Of a DNA stretch of 64,000 nt, positions 23,462 through 31,104 are shown piece by piece. The stretch's first letter is position 1. Every line of letters starts with the position of its first letter. The DNA is from Acidaminobacterium chupaoyuni (GTDB taxonomy: Bacteria; Bacillota; Clostridia; Oscillospirales; Butyricicoccaceae), in assembly GCA_047936785.1 (NCBI GenBank), contig CP176394.1; one strand, given 5' to 3'. Position numbers and translations under genes: made by a program. The notes under the pieces are model-generated. The model had not been told where the DNA came from, did not search any database, and worked only from the letters and a program-made list of their open reading frames with translations.

Positions 23462-24391
23462 TTAAGCCTGTTTCTTTTCTTTCTGGAACAGGAACATCAT
23501 AAAACGGGCGTAGGCATAGACCACCAGCACAGCGGCGATAATGGTTTCGGCCAGCACCACCCACTGCAGCCAGGGCATGGGGTGATTCAGCTTCGCAAAG
23601 CAGGCCATCGATTGTTTCGCGGCGATGGCGCTGATGACGAAGGGGAAGGTGAACGCCGCATAGCTGGGCGCGAAGGGCAGCTTCAGATAGCCCGCCGCCT
23701 TGACCAGCGCGATCAGATAGATCAGCGTGGCGCCCGCCAGCATAGCCGCCAGAAAACCAAAGGATTTCGGCGTTACCGACTGCACATAGCCCGCGATGCA
23801 AAGGCTCAGGGGCGCGGCATAGATGCAGAAAAGCGGTTTTGCGGGGTTGGGCACTTCGGTATATTTCATATAGCGATAAGTGACCAGCACCAGCAGCGCC
23901 AGGAAGGTGACAAAGCCGAACCAGAAGGTGAGGCTGCCGAGCTTCAGCTGTTCATAAGCCGGCGCGGTGACCGCCGCCACGGCGATGCCCACATAAACGA
24001 TGAAATAGCTGGCAAACACTTTCGGCATTTGCAGTTTGAAAATGAAACGCACGGTGAAATAAACGATCAGCGCCAGATGCAGCAGGATGGCCGCCGCCCA
24101 GAGAAAGAAGGCGAAGCCGCCCACATAAGGCTTGATATAGGTGCTCAAGATCATCAGGCCCATGGTGAAAGTGCCGGAAACGCTGGCCATGATGGGGTTT
24201 TTCATGTCTTCTGCAATGGCTTTGGGAAAGAAGATCAGCTTCAGCAGCAGCAGCACCAGCAGAAACGCCGCCGCAGCGCCGCAGGCCAAACGCAGATTTT
24301 CGGAATAGCTTTGCAGCAGGTTGCCCAGCGCCGCCGTGCCCAGCATCACGCCGCACAGGGGCAGGGGAACTTTTTTGATGAGTTCTTTCAT
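23462..24391 (-). CDS. TDT-family (tellurite resistance/dicarboxylate, SLAC1-like) transporter
   Basis: A 309-residue membrane protein with about ten helices. The N-terminus KVPLPLCGVMLGTAALGNLLQ is the TehA/SLAC1 signature, and FAPSYAAFTFPFVISAIA is a later conserved helix. Relatives carry anions, dicarboxylates or sulfite, and TehA confers tellurite tolerance; no substrate is evident here. It lies 23 bases downstream of the C_GCAxxG_C_C gene on the same strand and is very probably cotranscribed, which hints at transport linked to a redox protein. Confidence 0.9.
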   Translation of the reverse strand: MKELIKKVPLPLCGVMLGTAALGNLLQSYSENLRLACGAAAAFLLVLLLLKLIFFPKAIAEDMKNPIMASVSGTFTMGLMILSTYIKPYVGGFAFFLWAAAILLHLALIVYFTVRFIFKLQMPKVFASYFIVYVGIAVAAVTAPAYEQLKLGSLTFWFGFVTFLALLVLVTYRYMKYTEVPNPAKPLFCIYAAPLSLCIAGYVQSVTPKSFGFLAAMLAGATLIYLIALVKAAGYLKLPFAPSYAAFTFPFVISAIAAKQSMACFAKLNHPMPWLQWVVLAETIIAAVLVVYAYARFMMFLFQKEKKQA

Positions 24392-24414
24392 TCTCTTTTT
24401 ACGCCCCGCTTCCG

Positions 24415-24906
24415 TTAAGCCTGCTCATCCAGATTGGTGAGGCCCAGTTCGCGGATGATGATTTCTGCCACTTTGCCCGCGCAAAGGCCGGTGTAACGGA
24501 TGCACTGTTCTTTATGTTCGCCTTTGCCCATATCGAATTCTCTGGTGAGCACGCGGCAGCAAACGGAATTTTTGCCGTTGTTTTCGCGGAACCACTCATG
24601 CAGTTCGTGGGTCAGGGCCATACATTTCACCACTTTGGGGTCTTGGGGGCCGCCCTGCTGGGTGCGGCCGAAGATCAGGCCCAGGGCCAAAATGCCGCCG
24701 TTCACCGCGCCGCACATGCAGCCCGATTTGCCGGCGCCCACGGCCATGCCCGAAGCCATGGCGATCACCTGATCGGGAACATCCAGTTCGAAATTATCGC
24801 GAATTGCAGCCACTAACGCCTCGCAGCAGAAAAACCCATTGCGGAAATTGTTTTCTGCGTCTGTGATGATTTTCTTAACGCTGACTTCTTTTTTGATATT
24901 CATCAT
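24415..24906 (-). CDS. C_GCAxxG_C_C family redox protein
   Basis: A 163-residue cysteine-rich protein. The core GAGKSGCMCGAVNGGILALG matches the family's G-C-x-C-G-A-x-x-G motif; further cysteines occur as FFCCEAL near residue 27, KNSVCCRVL and the C-terminal EQCIRYTGLCAGKVAEI. The family is thought to bind iron-sulfur or heme-like cofactors, but its reaction is unknown. The start at 24906 follows GGAGGATATGG. It has a good promoter with a long palindrome just upstream, and the TDT transporter gene follows. Confidence 0.88.
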   Translation of the reverse strand: MMNIKKEVSVKKIITDAENNFRNGFFCCEALVAAIRDNFELDVPDQVIAMASGMAVGAGKSGCMCGAVNGGILALGLIFGRTQQGGPQDPKVVKCMALTHELHEWFRENNGKNSVCCRVLTREFDMGKGEHKEQCIRYTGLCAGKVAEIIIRELGLTNLDEQA

Positions 24907-24951
24907 CCATATCCTCCTGTTTTTGTCGATTTCTGTCTTTTACCGCTTTGT

Positions 24952-24980
24952 ATTATATCGGAAGAATCGCCCCGCCGCAA
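24952..24980 (-). promoter_or_regulatory. Promoter of the C_GCAxxG-TDT operon
   Basis: Read on the minus strand, TTGCGG (24980-24975) and a perfect TATAAT (24957-24952) are separated by 17 bases, 46 bases before the start codon. Confidence 0.72.
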
Positions 24981-25000
24981 TACAAAGTTACGATGCGGAA

Positions 25001-25035
25001 TTTTCTATTTATAGATATTATCTATAAATAGAAAA
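25001..25035. promoter_or_regulatory. 35-bp near-perfect AT-rich palindrome, likely activator site
   Basis: TTTTCTATTTATAGAT pairs with ATCTATAAATAGAAAA around a 3-base centre. Its midpoint is about 73 bases upstream of the predicted transcription start of the C_GCAxxG-TDT operon, the usual place for an activator dimer. A cruciform or protein site fits better than a terminator, since it lies between divergent signals. Confidence 0.65.
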
Positions 25036-25072
25036 ACTGAATGATTTTCGATGAAACTACGCTGAAAAAGCA

Positions 25073-25115
25073 GAAAAAAAGGGCATTTTTGCCTGTTTCG
25101 GCAAAAAGGCCCTTT
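25073..25115 (-). terminator. Terminator of the methylaspartate operon
   Basis: On the minus strand, AAAGGGC/GCCCTTT encloses TTTTTGCC/GGCAAAAA, and the stem ends in a run of eight T (A run at 25073-25080). It lies 23 bases after the mal stop. Confidence 0.88.
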
Positions 25116-25138
25116 GAAGCTGATTGTAAGAAAATGGA

Positions 25139-26386
25139 TTAGTTCTTGGCTGCCATCATGGCCAGAACGCGCTGCATTTCGTTATAAACGATCATGTAGC
25201 CTTCGTCAACGCCCATGCCGGGCTTTGCCAGAACCTGATCAGGCTGTGTCGCCATAGCGACCTGCACGCAAACCTGTGCGCTGCGGTCGGTTTCGTTGCA
25301 GGTGCCGCCCTGATAAGCGCCGATGCCCTTTGCTTTGCAATAGAGAACGGCTTCGGCGATATCGTTGATGCCGCCCAGGTCGGGGGTCTTGATCTGGATC
25401 ATATGGCCGGCTTTGTTATCGGCGAAATATTTGATATCATCCAGAGTGTTGCACCATTCATCGGCAACGATCTCAACGGGGATGTTCTTTCTATCGCAGA
25501 TCGCTGTCAGATCGCGCAGAGCTTCCATCTGCTTTGTGCGGTCGCCCACATCCACGGGGCCTTCGATGCGCAGGTGGAAGGGTTTCGCGGCTTCGCACAA
25601 GGTGTTCATATAATCGGCGATCTTTTCCATATCGTTGTTGAAAGCGATGCCCATGGTGCCGTATACATCGATATGCAGAACAGGAGCATAGTTTTCATCT
25701 TTGCGCAGGCTGATGATGCGGTTGCGCAGCCATTTCACATATTCCAGCAGCTTTTCGCCGTTGTTGCCCAGCTTGGTTTCCACATGGTTGATCAAGGCAT
25801 GGGGCAGAACCTGAGCGCCCTTGATGATCATTTTGTCGGCGTTTTCATAGCGGTTGTCGCCAGACTGTGTGAAGATGGGGATCTCTTTGTTGGTAACGGT
25901 GCAGTTATATTCAGCGGCGATGACTTCGGCCATCAGCTTATGCTGAGATTTTGCAACGGCATCCAGAATGGCCTGTGTAACGCCATAGCGGATCGCGGTG
26001 TGGATGCGCTTGCCTGTTTTGGGGTCTGTGAGGTTGTTGATCTCGGCGGCCAGATCTTTAAAGTTGGTCAGTTCTTTGCCAACCAGATGGGGCACGACCA
26101 CTTCGTTGATATAGGGGATGAAATCTTCAGCCAGGAACAGAGGATCGCGTCCGCCTGCACCGGAATACTGAACAGCGGCGCAATCGCCTGTGGCGACCTG
26201 GCCGTCGGAAAGCACCAGCATCACGCTGATGGCTTCGCCTGCCTGGCGAATGGCTGTGAAGCCGGGTGTTACAGGCTCGCCGACATAGGTGGCGCCATCG
26301 TTCTTTGCGCCGGCTTTGATGGCCTTCTGGTCATCGAAAAAGAACCCTGTACGGCCTTTGGAGCATACTACTTTTTCAATTTTCAT
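25139..26386 (-). CDS. mal: Methylaspartate ammonia-lyase
   Basis: A 415-residue enolase-superfamily enzyme that removes ammonia from (2S,3S)-3-methylaspartate to give mesaconate, the second step of glutamate fermentation by the methylaspartate pathway. Recognisable blocks are the start MKIEKVVCSKGRTGFFFDDQ, GDCAAVQYSGAGGRDP, KTGKRIHTAIRYGVTQAILDA and, for Mg and base residues, VEIVADEWCN followed by IQIKTPDLGGIND. The C-terminal YQGGTCNETDRSAQVC is also typical. Length matches the family (413). The start at 26386 follows AAGGATGGG; a second ATG 12 bases upstream is less well placed. Last gene of the operon. Confidence 0.97.
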   Translation of the reverse strand: MKIEKVVCSKGRTGFFFDDQKAIKAGAKNDGATYVGEPVTPGFTAIRQAGEAISVMLVLSDGQVATGDCAAVQYSGAGGRDPLFLAEDFIPYINEVVVPHLVGKELTNFKDLAAEINNLTDPKTGKRIHTAIRYGVTQAILDAVAKSQHKLMAEVIAAEYNCTVTNKEIPIFTQSGDNRYENADKMIIKGAQVLPHALINHVETKLGNNGEKLLEYVKWLRNRIISLRKDENYAPVLHIDVYGTMGIAFNNDMEKIADYMNTLCEAAKPFHLRIEGPVDVGDRTKQMEALRDLTAICDRKNIPVEIVADEWCNTLDDIKYFADNKAGHMIQIKTPDLGGINDIAEAVLYCKAKGIGAYQGGTCNETDRSAQVCVQVAMATQPDQVLAKPGMGVDEGYMIVYNEMQRVLAMMAAKN

Positions 26387-26492
26387 TGGTAATCCCATCC
26401 TTATCTAATATATCATGATCTATGATCGAGCCGGCGGCGGTTTGCCGCCGGCGGGATTGCGAAAAACTTGCGGCTGCTTGGAAAGGCGCGGC

Positions 26493-27944
26493 TTATTTCT
26501 GGGGGCGGCCAACCAGTTTGCCGCTGGAGATGGCGTAAACATCATCGATGACCATCTGGAAAGTGGCGGGGCGGCCCTCGAATTTGGCGCGTTCTTCCAG
26601 CTTTGCGATATGCAGGCCCTTGATGTCATCGTTGAAGGGCAGGTTGCCGAAGCTCAGGAAACGCACAGCGCCTTCGTTATCGCGGGCGGGCAGCGCGGCG
26701 CCGTGGTTATATTTGCTGGGCGCGAAGGGAACATCGATGACGCCGGCTTCGAACGCGGCAACGGATGCCTGCTCGAAATCGCCTTTGCCCAGTTCCAGCG
26801 CCTTGTCGAGGATGGCGCGGGTCTCGGCCAGGATCATGTGTTTTTCTGTCATGGCGCGGGGGCCGTTATGCATGATCTGGCAGGAAAGCATGTTGGCCAG
26901 CTGCTTTGTGGCGCGCAGGCCGCCTGCGTTGGCTTCTTTGGTGGGGATGCCGAAGGCTTCATGCGGGGATTTGACGATGCACTTTGTTGCGCCCGCCAGA
27001 ACAGCGGTGGCAGCGCCCCAGGAGATCACGGCGTAAGCCTGCGCTTCATCCTGCGGGAACCCGCCCATCCACTGATGGAACACGGTGGAGATCTTCACAT
27101 CGGTATAGCCGAAGCGATCGAGATATTCGCGGGTCACTTCTTCCAAAGCGGCGATGGCGCCGATATCCTGATAGAGGTTGCCGCACTGGCCATAGCCCAC
27201 GGAAATGTTCTTAACGCCCTGTTCGGCGGCAAGCAGCGCTTCCAGAACGGCCACAGAGTGAGAGATGCAGGGGGGAACCAGAGTGCCTGTCAGAGGGCCA
27301 TAGGGTTCACGGTCGATCTCTACGCCGGCTTCTTCATAGATGCCGGTCAAACGGTCAACATACTTCCAGAAACGGATGGTTTCTTCCAGTGTGCGGTCTT
27401 TGGAATAAGGAACATTATAGGAAATGCCGCCGCCTTCATAAGAAGTGAAGCCGCCTGCGAAGCTGATTTCGGCCAGCAAACGGGCGTCGGGTGTGCCGTG
27501 GCGGATCTGCATGGGCACGCTGACGGATTCGGTGACTTTGCGGCAATTGGCAACGCCGTGGTTGACTGCCGGGAAGCCGTTGAGCATCGCTTTGCCGTGG
27601 GCGATGGATTCGGCAATGCCCTTTTCGCATTCATGATAGCGGTTGTGGCGGGTATAGCTGTCGATGGTGGTGGGCAGCAGATCGGCATGGCCTTCCTTTT
27701 CCAGGAACTGCATCAGCTCGATATGCTTGTCAACCAGAGGCACGCCGGCGCGGGGCTGGATCAAGGTAACTTTTTCGGCGCGGGCTTTCGCCAGCTTCTT
27801 CGAAAAGATCTTGGTGTCGGGCAGAGCCTTATGGTAATCAACGGATTCCTGGAAGTTCACATCCTTGCCGGTGGGCCAGGAAGCAATCACTTCTTTTTGC
27901 TGTTTGCGGAATTCATCCATGGACATCATTTTATTTTCGCTCAT
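26493..27944 (-). CDS. glmE: Glutamate mutase epsilon subunit
   Basis: A 483-residue TIM-barrel subunit of adenosylcobalamin-dependent glutamate mutase, which isomerises glutamate to 3-methylaspartate. Family landmarks are LIQPRAGVPLVDKHIELMQ, IDSYTRHNRYHECEKG, MQIRHGTPDARLLAEI and the glutamate-binding region around YNVPYSKDRTLEETIRFWKYVDR. Full length. It sits 13 bases after the GlmL gene and 106 bases before mal, in the order seen in other clostridia. Confidence 0.97.
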   Translation of the reverse strand: MSENKMMSMDEFRKQQKEVIASWPTGKDVNFQESVDYHKALPDTKIFSKKLAKARAEKVTLIQPRAGVPLVDKHIELMQFLEKEGHADLLPTTIDSYTRHNRYHECEKGIAESIAHGKAMLNGFPAVNHGVANCRKVTESVSVPMQIRHGTPDARLLAEISFAGGFTSYEGGGISYNVPYSKDRTLEETIRFWKYVDRLTGIYEEAGVEIDREPYGPLTGTLVPPCISHSVAVLEALLAAEQGVKNISVGYGQCGNLYQDIGAIAALEEVTREYLDRFGYTDVKISTVFHQWMGGFPQDEAQAYAVISWGAATAVLAGATKCIVKSPHEAFGIPTKEANAGGLRATKQLANMLSCQIMHNGPRAMTEKHMILAETRAILDKALELGKGDFEQASVAAFEAGVIDVPFAPSKYNHGAALPARDNEGAVRFLSFGNLPFNDDIKGLHIAKLEERAKFEGRPATFQMVIDDVYAISSGKLVGRPQK

Positions 27945-27957
27945 TTTAATTCCTCAC

Positions 27958-29340
27958 TTATAGTTCAATCAATTCGTTCTTCATGATTTTGAGGGCGACT
28001 TCGGGCATTTTCATGGAAAGCAGCCCCATTGCGGAAAGAATATATTTGCGGTCGAGCAGGCATTTGGCCTGGCGGGGGCGCAGGGAAAGCGGTTCCATAT
28101 CGCTATAGCCCGCTTCGGCAAGGATCGCCGCGGGATCTTTCGAAGTGATCACGGGGCCGCCTGTGCCGATGAGATATTTGACCTCGCTGAGGTCTTTGCC
28201 GGTCTGCATATAGCGCTCGCCCACGGGGGTGAACACCGTTTCCAAAACGCCGGCATGGCGCGCGCAGGCGTTTTTCGCCGCGGATTTCGCCAGCGCCACA
28301 TCGATTTTGGCCATGGCCTCATCGTGGGGCAGCGTGTCGGGCGTTTTATCAAAAACATCCAACGCGTGGCGCAGCTCTTCCACCGTGACGCCCGCATCTT
28401 CGGCGAAAGCTTCTTCGCCCTGCAAAGCAACAATGGTGCGCGCGTTCCAGCGCATGCCCAGGTCGCCTTCCACCGAGCGTTTGGCCGAGGGATGGGGGAT
28501 GCCCTTGAGCACGGCGCCCGGATAAACGGGGCAGCCGTTGGTCACGGAATAAACATCCGTGGTGGCGCCGCCGATATCGAAAGCCATCAGGCTGCCGATG
28601 CCTTCTTCATGGCGTGTGCCGCGGGAAAGCAGCGTGATCGCTTCCAGCACGGAAGCGGGGGTGGGGATGATATCGCCATCCACGCGCTCGGCCAGCTGGT
28701 GCAGGCCCTTGGCATCCACGATGCGCCGCAGGAACACCTTGCGCACGGCGTCGCGGGCCGGCTCGATATCCAGTTTGCCGAATTCGGGCATCACATTGGG
28801 GCAGATCACGGCTTCTTTGCCGCTTTTTTCGATGATCGCGGCGCAATCTTCGGCCACGCTTTTGTTGCCGGCCACGATCACGGGGAAATTCAGCGGGCAA
28901 TCGGCGAGAACCTGCGCGTTATGTAAGATCACTTCGCTGTTGCCGCCGTCGGTTCCGCCCGAAAGCATCACGATATCCGGCGCAAGCTTCAAAAGCTCGC
29001 GGCTTTCGGCGTCGCTCATTTTATAGGCATAGGCCTTCATCACCTTTGCCCCGGCGCTGAGGGAAGCCAGACGCGCCGCTTCGCTGGTCAGATCGGGCAC
29101 AAGCCCGCAGGCGACCATTTTCAAACCGCCTGCCGCGCTTGAGCAGGCCATGGTGAAATCAAATTCCAGCGGGCCGGTCTGCTCGAAAAGCAGCGCCCGC
29201 GCTTTATCAAAACCAATGTTCACATCATCAAAAATGGTGGTGGGAGACATGGCGCGCCCTAAAATGCGGCATTCATCCAATTCGGCCGCCGTCACTTTTG
29301 TAAAAGTGCTGCCGATATCGACGAAAAGAGCACAACTCAA
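27958..29340 (-). CDS. glmL: Glutamate mutase reactivation factor MutL/GlmL
   Basis: A 460-residue ASKHA-fold ATPase. The N-terminus ALFVDIGSTFTKVTA is the phosphate-1 motif and MAFDIGGATTDVYSV the second; IVMLSGGTDGGNSEVI completes the nucleotide site. GlmL exchanges damaged cobalamin on glutamate mutase. The initiation codon appears to be TTG (29340-29338), since no ATG or GTG is in frame nearby; a GGGGG site lies about 11 bases upstream. The gene lies between those for the two mutase subunits, which supports this specificity over other ASKHA reactivases. Confidence 0.93.
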   Translation of the reverse strand: MSCALFVDIGSTFTKVTAAELDECRILGRAMSPTTIFDDVNIGFDKARALLFEQTGPLEFDFTMACSSAAGGLKMVACGLVPDLTSEAARLASLSAGAKVMKAYAYKMSDAESRELLKLAPDIVMLSGGTDGGNSEVILHNAQVLADCPLNFPVIVAGNKSVAEDCAAIIEKSGKEAVICPNVMPEFGKLDIEPARDAVRKVFLRRIVDAKGLHQLAERVDGDIIPTPASVLEAITLLSRGTRHEEGIGSLMAFDIGGATTDVYSVTNGCPVYPGAVLKGIPHPSAKRSVEGDLGMRWNARTIVALQGEEAFAEDAGVTVEELRHALDVFDKTPDTLPHDEAMAKIDVALAKSAAKNACARHAGVLETVFTPVGERYMQTGKDLSEVKYLIGTGGPVITSKDPAAILAEAGYSDMEPLSLRPRQAKCLLDRKYILSAMGLLSMKMPEVALKIMKNELIEL

Positions 29341-29384
29341 AAATCGTTACCCCCTTGATGGATTTTGCGAAACTTTTGCGGAGC

Positions 29385-29789
29385 TTATTCGCCCAGATCC
29401 TTGCGGATATCGGCGATGGTCACATCGGGCATGGTGCCGGGCGCATAAACGCGGTCGAAGCCCATGGCCTTGAAGGTTTTTTCGGTTTCGGCAAAATCAG
29501 CTTTGCCAACCACCAGGTTGCCGCCGCAATACATCGGGATCTTGCCGATGCCGGCTTCGATGCATTTTTCGCGCAGGCCCTGGCAATCCAGTTCGCCATG
29601 GCCATAGAGGGAAGAAACCAGAATCATATCGGCGTTGGTTTCCACCGCGGCTTTTACGAATTCATCCTGAGAAACCATCACGCCCAGGTTGACTACATTG
29701 TAGCCGGCCTCTTTAAAGGCGTGCGCCAAGATCTTATTGCCCACAGCGTGGACATCGGAACCGATAACGCCCATAACCAGTGTTTTCAT
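29385..29789 (-). CDS. glmS: Glutamate mutase sigma subunit (cobalamin-binding)
   Basis: A 134-residue B12-binding Rossmann domain. The base-off/His-on motif D-x-H-x-x-G is GSDVHAVG (residues 10-17), with later SLYGHGE and YCGGNLVVGK loops holding the nucleotide tail. It assembles with GlmE into the active mutase. Length matches the family (about 137). It lies 19 bases after the P-loop protein gene and 44 before glmL. Confidence 0.97.
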   Translation of the reverse strand: MKTLVMGVIGSDVHAVGNKILAHAFKEAGYNVVNLGVMVSQDEFVKAAVETNADMILVSSLYGHGELDCQGLREKCIEAGIGKIPMYCGGNLVVGKADFAETEKTFKAMGFDRVYAPGTMPDVTIADIRKDLGE

Positions 29790-29807
29790 GTTGCACCTCG
29801 TATAAAA

Positions 29808-30725
29808 TTAAAATTTGTTGATATCATTTAAATCTTTCATCCGCTCCTCATCCACGATGCCCACCAGAAGCCAGGTCTGGTGAACGGGGTGAAAAATGAA
29901 TTCCGGAGCGAGAGCGAAAAATTTAATGTCGGAAGTATTGGTCAGATGGATGCGCGGGCCTGTGCAGTGGATCCTGCGTTCGCCCATGCGGATATGCGTT
30001 TCATCTTCATAAGCCACCGGAACCCCCGCGCGGATGATCTTCTGGGCGTTCTCTTGCAGCTGGGCGATGGAAAACCCCGGCTTTTCATGGAATTCCAGGA
30101 AAAACCCGCGGGTCACATCCCCGTGGATCAGCGTGCTGGTGGGGATCTGATAATCGCGGTCGAGCAGATCGCAGATGATATCTTCGGCGGTATGCACCAT
30201 GCGGCGATAGACCGAAGAGGCGAACAGGTGGCGCGCAAGGCTTGCGGGCGAGGGGCCGAACAGATTCGGCCTGACCACCACCACTTCTTCGCCGATGCCC
30301 ACCAAAAGGTCGGCGTTGCGCCCCAAAACAGGGGCCAGCAGGTCGAAATGCTCGATCACCACGCGCCGTTCGGCGGCGATGGCGGCGGTAATGGCTTCGG
30401 CCAGCCGCCAGGGCTGGGCAAAGGCCATTTCGAATTTGGCATCCATGTGATAAGTGAGAAATTTGAATCTGCCGTTTTCATAATGATCTAAAAGCGGCAG
30501 CGGGCGGGTGTAAACCTCTTCATCATCGTTGGTCAGCTGAAGCCCGGGGAACAGCCCGCGCACCAGCAGCGATTTGCCGCTGCCCGCCTGGCCGAGAATG
30601 CCGATGCATTTATCCGTGGGTTTCAAATGCTGAAAAGCGATCTGGCTGCCCAGCGTCATCAGGCGTTCCTGACCGCGGGGGGCAAAATATTCGGTATGCA
30701 TGAAAAGATCGGTGGGGAACTTCAT
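29808..30725 (-). CDS. P-loop protein leading the glutamate mutase operon (alanyl-tRNA-synthetase SAD-like)
   Basis: A 305-residue protein starting at 30725 after GGAGGG. Residues around 40 carry GILGQAGSGKS, a Walker A loop, in the sequence LKPTDKCIGILGQ. Later are VVIEHFDLLAPVLG, a possible Walker B strand, and the C-terminal HLTNTSDIKFFALAPEFI. Proteins like this, annotated as carrying an 'alanine-tRNA synthetase second additional domain', are often seen next to glutamate mutase genes in clostridia (from memory). Its role is unknown; an ATP-driven accessory function for the mutase or cofactor is an inference. First gene of the operon. Confidence 0.8.
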   Translation of the reverse strand: MKFPTDLFMHTEYFAPRGQERLMTLGSQIAFQHLKPTDKCIGILGQAGSGKSLLVRGLFPGLQLTNDDEEVYTRPLPLLDHYENGRFKFLTYHMDAKFEMAFAQPWRLAEAITAAIAAERRVVIEHFDLLAPVLGRNADLLVGIGEEVVVVRPNLFGPSPASLARHLFASSVYRRMVHTAEDIICDLLDRDYQIPTSTLIHGDVTRGFFLEFHEKPGFSIAQLQENAQKIIRAGVPVAYEDETHIRMGERRIHCTGPRIHLTNTSDIKFFALAPEFIFHPVHQTWLLVGIVDEERMKDLNDINKF

Positions 30726-30756
30726 CTTCAAACCCTCCAAATTCCCGTACAGTAAT

Positions 30757-30785
30757 ATTTTACTGAAACAATTTTTAGAATGCAA
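30757..30785 (-). promoter_or_regulatory. Promoter of the glutamate fermentation operon
   Basis: On the minus strand, TTGCAT (30785-30780) and TAAAAT (30762-30757) are 17 bases apart. The -10 box and start point lie inside an inverted repeat CAGTAA-tatt-TTACTG (30750-30765), a possible repressor site. Confidence 0.65.
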
Positions 30786-30817
30786 GATAAAAAGTTGCGA
30801 AAACCGATAAAAAGTTG
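30786..30817. repeat. Twin direct repeats upstream of the -35 box, likely activator sites
   Basis: GATAAAAAGTTG occurs at 30786-30797 and again at 30806-30817. The 20-base period puts both on about the same face of the helix, directly upstream of the glutamate operon promoter. Confidence 0.55.
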
Positions 30818-30853
30818 ATGAAATGTGCGCATTTTGTGAAAATCGATTCAAGA

Positions 30854-30871
30854 ATACTTGTATACAAGTAT
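30854..30871. promoter_or_regulatory. Perfect 18-bp palindrome, GntR-like operator
   Basis: ATACTTGTATACAAGTAT is a perfect palindrome of the TTGTATACAA type used by several GntR-family regulators. It lies about 105 bases upstream of the operon start point. The remaining AT-rich sequence to 31063 shows no gene or other clear signal. Confidence 0.55.
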
Positions 30872-31063
30872 CGAAGGCCACAAGGATTCAAAGCGAAAAA
30901 AATATGACTGCGTTAGAAAAATAACAATATCTTTTTCGAAGATTTTCCAGAATTACCGTAAAATTATGGATGATTCGACAAGAAAGGCAAAAATATTAAC
31001 GCCAAATTTTGTAAAATGATGCCCTAATTCTGCCATTTCAAACTATGCAATTTCACAAAATGC

Positions 31064-31102
31064 AAAAAGGGAAAAGAACGAAAACGCTCTTTTCCCTTTT
31101 TT
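31064..31102. terminator. Terminator of the asparaginase gene
   Basis: AAAAAGGGAAAAGA and TCTTTTCCCTTTTT form a long stem with T runs on both strands, just after the minus-strand asparaginase stop. Confidence 0.9.
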
Positions 31103-31104
31103 TA

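Noticed and set aside
23438..24418. A 326-codon open frame on the plus strand opposite the TDT transporter gene
   Set aside because: Its translation is low-complexity (His/Gln/Arg-rich), typical of the antisense of a hydrophobic GC-rich gene; the minus strand encodes a clear transporter.
26415..27986. A 523-codon plus-strand frame opposite the glutamate mutase epsilon gene
   Set aside because: It mirrors a well-conserved gene, has no ribosome site and gives no recognisable motif.
30726..31063. A cobalamin riboswitch for the B12-dependent operon
   Set aside because: No B12-box-like sequence or matching fold is visible in this AT-rich region.
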